Below the pieces are notes generated by a model that did no database searches, was not told the DNA's origin, and saw only the letters and a list, made by a program, of their open reading frames with translations. From Methanosphaera sp. (GTDB taxonomy: Archaea; Methanobacteriota; Methanobacteria; Methanobacteriales; Methanobacteriaceae), in assembly GCA_017431845.1 (NCBI GenBank), contig JAFRKG010000148.1, positions 1 to 61,150 of the forward strand: a stretch of DNA of 61,150 nucleotides, given 5' to 3'. Made by a program: the position numbers and the translations under genes. Shown one piece after another: positions 54,795 to 61,150 of the stretch (its first letter is position 1; each line of letters begins with the position of its first letter).

Positions 54795-55622
54795 ATGAGA
54801 AGAGTTGCATTAAAAATTGCTTATATCGGTACTAACTTTCATGGTTATCAACGTCAACCTGATTATCGTACAGTTGAGGGAGAACTTTTAAAAGCTTTTT
54901 TTGAAGCGGGAGTGATAACAGATACTTGGAAAGCACATTATTCTGTTGCTGGTAGAACTGATAAAGGAGTGCATTCTACTGGTAATGTTATTTCATTTAT
55001 TACTGATGAGGAAATAAGATTAAATTATTTGAATGGTTTATTGCCTAAAGATGTTAAGATTATTGGAGAAGCTAAAGTGCCTTATGGGTTTAAAGTAAGA
55101 TTCCCATTATCCCGAACTTATACTTATGTTCAACCATTAACACCTTTTGAAGAAAGTAAATTAGATATAGATCAGATGAAAGAGGCTATGCAATACTTTA
55201 TTGGAGAACACAATTTTAGAAACTTTTCTAAACGTAATGAAAAGAATCCTAATAGAAAAATTTTTGACATGCAATTATTTGTTGAAGATAATTTGTTAAT
55301 TTTTAAAGTTATAGGGGAAAGTTTTCTATGGAATATGGTAAGAAAGATGGTGACTTCTTTAATGTGGATTGGTCAAGGAAAGCTTGATTTAAATGATTTT
55401 AAAAGATTGTTTGAACCAATTGACTTAAGGGAAAGAATTAGATTACAGCCTTCTCCTGCTAATGGTTTAATTCTTAGTGATATGGATTATAAAAATATTA
55501 AATTTAAGGATTGTGAATATTCTAAAAATAAATTAATAACGGAATTACAGAAGCAATATATTTACCATAACCAAGAGAAATTAACAAATTTAAAAATGAT
55601 GAAATTATTAAGCAAAATATAA
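54795..55622 (+). CDS. truA: tRNA pseudouridine synthase A
   Basis: A 275-residue enzyme that makes pseudouridine at positions 38-40 of the tRNA anticodon arm. The catalytic Asp is in AGRTDKGVHSTGNV near residue 56. The family N-terminus is KIAYIGTNFHGYQRQ and the core has FRNFSKRNEKNP and SFLWNMVRKMV. Length is normal. It leads a plus-strand set; wecB begins 10 bp after its stop, so it is likely the first gene of that transcript. Confidence 0.95.
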   Translation: MRRVALKIAYIGTNFHGYQRQPDYRTVEGELLKAFFEAGVITDTWKAHYSVAGRTDKGVHSTGNVISFITDEEIRLNYLNGLLPKDVKIIGEAKVPYGFKVRFPLSRTYTYVQPLTPFEESKLDIDQMKEAMQYFIGEHNFRNFSKRNEKNPNRKIFDMQLFVEDNLLIFKVIGESFLWNMVRKMVTSLMWIGQGKLDLNDFKRLFEPIDLRERIRLQPSPANGLILSDMDYKNIKFKDCEYSKNKLITELQKQYIYHNQEKLTNLKMMKLLSKI

Positions 55623-55632
55623 GTGATGTTAT

Positions 55633-56946
55633 ATGAAGATTGGTGTTGTATTGGGTACAAGACCCGAAATTATTAAAATGTCCTCGATTATTGATGAAAT
55701 CAGTAATAGAAATCATGAATGTGTAATAATACATACAGGACAACATTATGATATAGAAATGTCAAAGCAATTTTTTTCAGATTTAAATCTTCCATTGCCA
55801 AAATATAATATAGGAATCGGTTCCAATACTGCAATTCAGCAAGTTAGTAAGATTATTGTAGAGTTAGAAGAGATACTGGTTAATGAGAAGATAGATATTG
55901 TGTTAGTGCAGGGAGATACTAATGCTGTTTTAGCTGGTGCATTAGCAGCAAATAAGCTTAAAATACCTGTAGGTCATGTTGAAGCAGGACTTAGATCATT
56001 TGATAAGGATATGCCAGAGGAAACTAATAGGATACTGGCAGATAATTGTTCTACCTTATTCTTTGTTCCTACTGTAGAAACAGCAATAAATTTACAGAAC
56101 GAGGGAATTAATCATAACAGTATACACGTTACTGGAAATAGTATTGTTGATGCATGTCAAAGAAACTTAGACATTGCCTTAGAAAAAAGTGATGTTGCAA
56201 ATTATATTAAATTTGAAAACTATATTGCATTAACATTACACCGAGCGGAAAATGTTGATAATCCGGAACGTTTAAGAAATATTATAAACTGTTTAATAAA
56301 ATTAGAACATGACATTGTTTTCCCTCTTCATCCACATACTAGAAAATCTTTAGAAACTAATGGATTATATGATCAAATAGCAAACAGTAAACATATTCAG
56401 ATTACAAAACCTTTAGGTTACCTTGATTTTCTATACTTATTATCCAATAGTAGAATGATATTAACAGATTCCGGTGGAGTTCAGGAAGAAGCCATCACAT
56501 TAAACATACCATGTGTAACTCTCAGATACAATACTGAACGTCCAGAAACTATAAGTGCTGGTGGAAACATACTAGCTGGAACTGATGAAAAAGAAATAAA
56601 AACCAACATTGAAAAGATATTGAACAATGAAAATGTTTATGAAACTATGGTTAAAGCCGTGAATCCTTACGGTAGTGGAAATACTTCCAAGATCATACTT
56701 GATATTATTGAAGACAGTTTTAATAATAATTCATTGAAAATTAGACAATCTGAGGAAATAATGGATTTTAAAGGTTATTATCTTAAAGTGATTGATGAAG
56801 AAATGACTGTTAAAGAATTTGAGGAAAAATATGAAAACCATATTATAGAACAAATATTTTATGAAAATACTCCAGAACTTATTGAAGATACAAGTGATTT
56901 AAAAGATAAAGTTATTATTGTTAAAAAATTTGAACAACTGAAATAA
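55633..56946 (+). CDS. wecB: UDP-N-acetylglucosamine 2-epimerase (non-hydrolysing), extended
   Basis: WecB converts UDP-GlcNAc to UDP-ManNAc. Family blocks are GTRPEIIKMSSII at the N-terminus, HTGQHYD, VQGDTNAVLAGALAA, HVEAGLRSFD, TLHRAENVD (catalytic area) and ILTDSGGVQEEAI. The protein has 437 residues, about 70 more than common bacterial WecB; the added C-terminal part is acidic and ends VIIVKKFEQLK. GTGATG is the ribosome binding site. A UDP-sugar dehydrogenase follows after 5 bp, so the pair probably makes UDP-ManNAcA for cell-surface glycan. Confidence 0.92.
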   Translation: MKIGVVLGTRPEIIKMSSIIDEISNRNHECVIIHTGQHYDIEMSKQFFSDLNLPLPKYNIGIGSNTAIQQVSKIIVELEEILVNEKIDIVLVQGDTNAVLAGALAANKLKIPVGHVEAGLRSFDKDMPEETNRILADNCSTLFFVPTVETAINLQNEGINHNSIHVTGNSIVDACQRNLDIALEKSDVANYIKFENYIALTLHRAENVDNPERLRNIINCLIKLEHDIVFPLHPHTRKSLETNGLYDQIANSKHIQITKPLGYLDFLYLLSNSRMILTDSGGVQEEAITLNIPCVTLRYNTERPETISAGGNILAGTDEKEIKTNIEKILNNENVYETMVKAVNPYGSGNTSKIILDIIEDSFNNNSLKIRQSEEIMDFKGYYLKVIDEEMTVKEFEEKYENHIIEQIFYENTPELIEDTSDLKDKVIIVKKFEQLK

Positions 56947-56951
56947 ACGGG

Positions 56952-58256
56952 ATGATTAATGTGAATTTTGATACTATTAAAGTAGGCATATTTGGTCTAG
57001 GACATATTGGCTTACCTACTGCAGCAATTCTTGCAGATAATAATATTAAGGTATTAGGTGCTGATGTGAACAAGAATATTGTTGATAACCTTAATTTAGG
57101 AAAATGTACTTTTGACGAACCAGGACTTGAAGATTTGGTTAAAAAGGTTGTTAAAAATGGTTTTTTATCTGCTACTGATGATTTAGAATATGCTGCGAGG
57201 GTATCTGACATATTGATTGTGATAGTTCCCACACCTGTTTATGAAGATAAAAAGGCAGATTTGTCTTATGTTGTTTCTGCTTGTGAAAGTATCAAAAAAG
57301 GTTTGAAAAAAGGAAAATTAGTTATTATTGAAAGTACCGTTCCTCCTGAAACGGGAATTAATGTTGTTAAACCGTTACTTGAAGAATCTGGATTAAAATG
57401 TGGTGAAGATTTTTATCTTGCTTACAGTCCTGAAAGGGCTTTGCCGAATAATACTATTTATGAAATGACTCATAATGTTAGGATAGTTGGTGGTTTCAAT
57501 GATAAAAGTGCTGACTTAACCGCCAAGCTTTATTCAAATATTACTCAGGGAGACATAATTAAAGTAAAAAACATTACAAGTGCAGAAATGGTTAAATTAA
57601 TGGAAAACACTTATCGTGATGTTAACATTGCTTTAAGTAATGAATTGGCTTTGATTTGTGAAAAAATTGATGTGAATATTAATGAAGTGATAGAAGCTGC
57701 CAATTATCATCCTAGAGTAAATATTCATACACCTGGCCCTGGTGTTGGTGGTCATTGTATTCCTGTTGATCCATATTTTTTAATAGAAGTTGCTGAAAAA
57801 TATGGTGGTAGTGCACAGTTAATTTCGGATTCACGTATGATTAATAATGGTATGCCGAAACATGTTCTTGAATTAATTTTGAATAATGAGAATATTAACA
57901 GTCAGAGTACTATTGGTATTTTAGGTATTGCTTATAAAGGAAATGTTGAGGATATTCGTGAAACGCCATCCGTAGATCTTATAGGTTTATTATTAGATGA
58001 AGGTTTTGATGTTTTTGTTAATGATCCTTTTGTTAAAGATGAGATTATTGAATCGTTTAATGTTAAATCAGTAGATTGTGAAGAAGTTCTTTCATGTGAT
58101 TGTGTGGTATTGATGACTGATCATGATATGTATAAGGAGATTACTCCTGATATGATAAAAAATAAATTATTCATTTCAACCAGACCAATTTTAGATTCTG
58201 ATATATTTAGAAATGCTGGAATTAAATTTGAAGCAATAGGTGACATAGACTATTAA
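56952..58256 (+). CDS. wecC: UDP-N-acetyl-D-mannosaminuronate dehydrogenase (WecC-like)
   Basis: A 434-residue NAD-dependent UDP-sugar dehydrogenase. The NAD-binding site is GIFGLGHIGLPTA near residue 15. The active site is GPGVGGHCIPVDPYFL, with the catalytic Lys/Asn block SAEMVKLMENTYRDVN. The C-terminal part has ETPSVDLIGLLLDEG. The pairing with wecB suggests the substrate is UDP-ManNAc, giving UDP-ManNAcA; the alternative is a related UDP-HexNAc. It is in one transcript with truA, wecB and mfnD by small gaps (5-10 bp). Confidence 0.88.
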   Translation: MINVNFDTIKVGIFGLGHIGLPTAAILADNNIKVLGADVNKNIVDNLNLGKCTFDEPGLEDLVKKVVKNGFLSATDDLEYAARVSDILIVIVPTPVYEDKKADLSYVVSACESIKKGLKKGKLVIIESTVPPETGINVVKPLLEESGLKCGEDFYLAYSPERALPNNTIYEMTHNVRIVGGFNDKSADLTAKLYSNITQGDIIKVKNITSAEMVKLMENTYRDVNIALSNELALICEKIDVNINEVIEAANYHPRVNIHTPGPGVGGHCIPVDPYFLIEVAEKYGGSAQLISDSRMINNGMPKHVLELILNNENINSQSTIGILGIAYKGNVEDIRETPSVDLIGLLLDEGFDVFVNDPFVKDEIIESFNVKSVDCEEVLSCDCVVLMTDHDMYKEITPDMIKNKLFISTRPILDSDIFRNAGIKFEAIGDIDY

Positions 58257-58266
58257 GGTTTTCCTC

Positions 58267-59268
58267 ATGAAATTACTTGTTTTTGAATATTCTAGTGTGT
58301 GTTTAGATGATAATCTAGTCTTTGAAGGTTTTCATATGTTAAGGGGACTTTTAAATGATTTAGAACATGTTTCTTTTTTTGATACTTATTTTTTAATCGA
58401 TGAAAAATTAGATGTTTTCAGTTATGAAAATTGTAAAAGTATTTGTTTGGATTGTGAATTGTTTGAATGGTTAGATACGTATATTAATCAATTTGATTAT
58501 TGTTTATTTGTTGCTCCCGAAGATAATTTGATTCAATATAGGCTCACCAGTTTATTGGAAGAGAAAAATATTAAAATTTTATGTCCTGATTCTAGGGCAT
58601 CTTTTGTTTGTTCCAGTAAGTTTTTAACATATAATAATATACCTGATGATATTTTAAAAATTAATACTTTGAAAATGAAGAGAGATTCTGTTGATTTAAA
58701 TAAAATTGAAGAAGATTTTAAGTATAATTTTATTATTAAACCTGATGATAGAACTTCTTCTGATTTAATTTATCACATTACTAACAAAGATGAATTTGAA
58801 AGTGTTTTGAATGTTTATTCAGATAATAATATTAATACTATTTTAATACAGGAGTATCTTTCTGGAGAATCAGTTAGTGTTAGTGTAGTTTGTTATGAAG
58901 ATGATGTAAATTGTATTAGTGTTAATTCCCAAATGATAAAAAGTGAAAATAATTGCTTGGAATATATTGGATGTACTTCACCTATAGAACATGATTATAA
59001 AACTGAATTATATGATATCAGTAAGAGAATAATTAAAGAAGTCCCCGGTTTAAAAGGTTTTGTTGGTATTGATTATATAATACATGATAAGAAAATCTAT
59101 TTTGTGGAAATTAATTCCAGAATCACAACCCCCTTCATTATATTACAAGAGAAATGTAATGAAAATTTAACAGAGAACATTATTAAAACAATACATAATA
59201 AAAAAACAGAAAAAATAACATTCAACGGAAAAGGAAAATTTATAAAAACTAATAATATAGGCAAATAG
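58267..59268 (+). CDS. mfnD: tyramine-L-glutamate ligase MfnD (ATP-grasp)
   Basis: MfnD joins glutamate to tyramine in methanofuran synthesis. It has 333 residues with an ATP-grasp fold. N-terminal LVFEYSSVCLDDNLVFEGFHM is like known MfnD. The ATP-binding Lys is in FIIKPDDR, the family loop QEYLSGESVSVSVV follows, and the metal site at FVEINSRITTPF completes the domain. The next gene is mfnF, with a 100-bp gap. wecC ends 10 bp upstream. The assignment is by motif and context. Codon use is strongly AT-biased like its neighbours. Confidence 0.8.
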   Translation: MKLLVFEYSSVCLDDNLVFEGFHMLRGLLNDLEHVSFFDTYFLIDEKLDVFSYENCKSICLDCELFEWLDTYINQFDYCLFVAPEDNLIQYRLTSLLEEKNIKILCPDSRASFVCSSKFLTYNNIPDDILKINTLKMKRDSVDLNKIEEDFKYNFIIKPDDRTSSDLIYHITNKDEFESVLNVYSDNNINTILIQEYLSGESVSVSVVCYEDDVNCISVNSQMIKSENNCLEYIGCTSPIEHDYKTELYDISKRIIKEVPGLKGFVGIDYIIHDKKIYFVEINSRITTPFIILQEKCNENLTENIIKTIHNKKTEKITFNGKGKFIKTNNIGK

Positions 59269-59377
59269 AACTATTACAATTATTTTCCAGATAATAAAAC
59301 ATCTGAATCAGACAAATCATACTCCATAACAAATAATATAATACATATAAAAAGAACATGAAAAAAGGGTGAAAAAT

Positions 59378-60421
59378 ATGAAAATAATAGGTTTAGATAT
59401 TGGTGGAGCAAATACAGACTGCAGCATAATAGAAATTAAAGATAAAAAAATTGTTAATCTAAAAAATTACCGAGAATATTTTCCAATGTGGAAAAATAAG
59501 GACCAATTACAGGATTGTTTAAAAAAATTTTGTAGAAATGAAGAAGACATTGATGTAGTTTGTGTTTCGATGACTGCAGAATTAGCTGATGGATACAATA
59601 GCAAAAAAGAAGGTGTTGAAGACATTTCACAAAAAGTAATGGAAATATTCAACGACAAAGAAGTTTACTTTGTTACATTTGAAGGATTAAAAACATATAC
59701 CCAATTAAAAGAAAATCCCCTAAATGCAGCTGCTGCAAATTGGATAGGAACTGCAGAATTAATAAAACACATAGGAAAAGATTGTATTTTTATAGATATG
59801 GGTTCTACAACAACCGATATTATTCCTATTAAAAACTTAAAAGAATCAGCTTCAGGACATACAGATTTAGAACGTTTAAGTACTGGTGAATTAATATATA
59901 CTGGAATGTTAAGAACTAACCTTACATCAATAGTCCATACAGTCCCAATTTATGGAAAAAGCACATGTGTAAGCAGTGAACTTTTTACAATAACAGGAGA
60001 CATACACAGAATACTAAATAACATACAAGAAGAGGATTATACTTGTAATACACCGGATGGAAATGATAAAAGTATAAAATCCTGTAAAAGACGATTAGCA
60101 AGATTAGTATGTGCTGATTTAGATACACTAGATGATGAAGAAATAATTAAATTAGCAGAATATATAGAAAAAAAGCAATTAGAACAGATTGTAACGGGAC
60201 TAAATAAGGTAGTAACCAGAACAAAAATAGATACTGCCATCATAGTTTCATATGGTAGTGGAAACTTATGTCAAAAAGCAGTTGAAAAATTAAATATGAA
60301 CGTTATACCGTTAGAAAAATACATATCTAAAAAAGTTATTAATGTCATAACTTCATTAGGTGCTATTCAAATGTATTTAGATAAAAAGGATAAAAATATA
60401 GTATTATTAGAAGAAATTTAG
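59378..60421 (+). CDS. mfnF: methanofuran biosynthesis protein MfnF (ASKHA fold)
   Basis: MfnF joins the furan unit to tyramine-glutamate by ether formation, giving the methanofuran core. The 347-residue protein has the hydantoinase/acetate kinase type phosphate loops: LDIGGANTDCSII near residue 5, IFIDMGSTTTDII, and YGSGNLCQKAV near the C-terminus. Family name in older annotation: H4MPT-linked C1 transfer pathway protein. The start is set at 59378 because GGGTGA lies just upstream; a GTG at 59369 is inside that site. It is convergent with carS (5 bp between stops). Confidence 0.82.
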   Translation: MKIIGLDIGGANTDCSIIEIKDKKIVNLKNYREYFPMWKNKDQLQDCLKKFCRNEEDIDVVCVSMTAELADGYNSKKEGVEDISQKVMEIFNDKEVYFVTFEGLKTYTQLKENPLNAAAANWIGTAELIKHIGKDCIFIDMGSTTTDIIPIKNLKESASGHTDLERLSTGELIYTGMLRTNLTSIVHTVPIYGKSTCVSSELFTITGDIHRILNNIQEEDYTCNTPDGNDKSIKSCKRRLARLVCADLDTLDDEEIIKLAEYIEKKQLEQIVTGLNKVVTRTKIDTAIIVSYGSGNLCQKAVEKLNMNVIPLEKYISKKVINVITSLGAIQMYLDKKDKNIVLLEEI

Positions 60422-60426
60422 TATGA

Positions 60427-60990
60427 TTAATACCAAACATCTTTTAATTTTATAGCATATGCAAATATGTTTGCACCCAAATGGAAAAATATACTTAGAA
60501 TTAATATAATAAGAATTACTTCCCAGGACAATTTAATGACGATGGAAACAAACAATAATGAAACAATTACAAAATCTAGTTGATCAAGTAATGGTACAGG
60601 TTTTCCTCGTTCAAAATTTAATCTTCTTTTAATGAAACTACCTATGATATCACCAATTAATGCACCAAATCCTAAAAGAAAACCAATCAATAATCCCCGT
60701 AAAACATTTCCAGATAGAAAAGTTATCTGTGAAGATGAAATGTTAAATAATGTTGATAAAATTCCATAATCTGCTAATAATCCCAGCAATCCACCAACAA
60801 TCATACCAAGTAGGCCACCACCAATTAAGCCTCTCCAAGTACAACCATCACCAGTAAATCTTCTGCCATCCCAAGCATTTTTACCAAAATCAATGGGTGT
60901 TCCTCCCCCAAATACTAATGCTGAACCATTAGCAAAGTAAGCTGGAATCATTAAATAAATTGAATATAAAACTGTTAAAATAAAATCCAT
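60427..60990 (-). CDS. carS: CDP-archaeol synthase
   Basis: CarS transfers CMP from CTP to unsaturated archaetidic acid, giving CDP-archaeol, the donor for archaeal phospholipids. The 187-residue membrane protein has about five helices. Family motifs are [21 protein letters not shown] near residue 28 (cytidylyl-transfer site) and [12 protein letters not shown] with [14 protein letters not shown] toward the end. This is the archaeal form of the CdsA fold. It is alone on its strand at the right edge. The 160 bp to the right of it hold only AT-rich promoter-like sequence. Confidence 0.94.
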   Translation of the reverse strand: MDFILTVLYSIYLMIPAYFANGSALVFGGGTPIDFGKNAWDGRRFTGDGCTWRGLIGGGLLGMIVGGLLGLLADYGILSTLFNISSSQITFLSGNVLRGLLIGFLLGFGALIGDIIGSFIKRRLNFERGKPVPLLDQLDFVIVSLLFVSIVIKLSWEVILIILILSIFFHLGANIFAYAIKLKDVWY

Positions 60991-61150
60991 AGTATCTCGT
61001 CTTTTCTTTATATATAATATTATCTAATTAATTTATAAATAATTTTACATTTTGAAAAATATGAAAAATAGAAAATGTAATGTTAATACTAGTTTAAAAA
61101 CTTAAAAATAAAATATTACTAGATAAAAAAAAATTAAAAAATAATCTAAC

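Overview
The window is 61 kb of very AT-rich archaeal chromosome. Gene content points to a hydrogenotrophic or methylotrophic methanogen of the order Methanobacteriales. It includes methyl-coenzyme M reductase component A2, three methanofuran genes (mfnB, mfnD, mfnF), the F420 gene cofH, 2-phosphoglycerate kinase (cyclic 2,3-diphosphoglycerate), CDP-archaeol synthase, archaeal RfcS/RfcL, deoxyhypusine synthase, a cobalt importer and a giant Asn/Thr-rich surface protein. Base composition and the giant protein fit Methanosphaera best (inference). There is no rRNA, CRISPR array, insertion sequence or prophage. One tRNA (Gln, CUG) is present.

Layout. 1-5.6 kb: small accessory genes (hexapeptide acetyltransferase, winged-helix regulator, DsbA-like protein, secreted beta-helix protein, Mn exporter). 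6-15.5 kb: one 3188-residue adhesin-like gene with Pmp-type repeats followed by Ig-like repeats. 15.9-22.8 kb: an A2-like ABC ATPase with UspA, CbiZ, tRNA-Gln, NadM, an HD phosphohydrolase, then 765 bp without a gene that is packed with GTTAAC palindromes and leads into a ribbon-helix-helix plus coiled-coil protein. 22.8-34.8 kb, all minus strand: guaB, mfnB, pheS, a CitG-like gene, hemB, speB, rfcL, rfcS, a SHOCT protein and rnz. 35-43.5 kb: nadC, a histone-fold/coiled-coil protein, a TDT-type transporter, nitroreductase, ZPR1 protein, 2-phosphoglycerate kinase, Hsp20, Nog1-like GTPase, AMMECR1 and TldD. 43.8-46.5 kb: cbiMNQO. 47-61 kb: pyrF, dys, an HTH-CBS regulator, component A2, cofH, ribL, hisA, truA, wecB, wecC, mfnD, mfnF and carS.

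How the genes connect. Much of the window serves coenzymes: methanofuran (mfnB/D/F), F420 (cofH), FAD (ribL), NAD (nadC, nadM), corrinoid (cbiMNQO, cbiZ, hemB) and activation of methyl-coenzyme M reductase (component A2). The rnz-SHOCT-sORF-rfcS-rfcL series looks like one transcript, as do tldD-AMMECR1-nog1, hisA-ribL and wecB-wecC-mfnD.

Most interesting items. (1) Fifteen exact GTTAAC sites lie in 700 bp, many in pairs one or two helical turns apart, directly upstream of a gene for a predicted DNA-binding coiled-coil protein: a candidate partition, nucleoid or autoregulatory system. The same element, as two abutting copies, recurs upstream of the A2-like gene. (2) Two genes, rnz and ribL, lack ATG/GTG/TTG where family alignment and the ribosome binding site put the start, so ATA and ATT starts are likely. 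(3) A histone-fold domain is fused to a coiled coil. (4) Three ribosome-bindable small ORFs of 29-49 codons lie between known genes.
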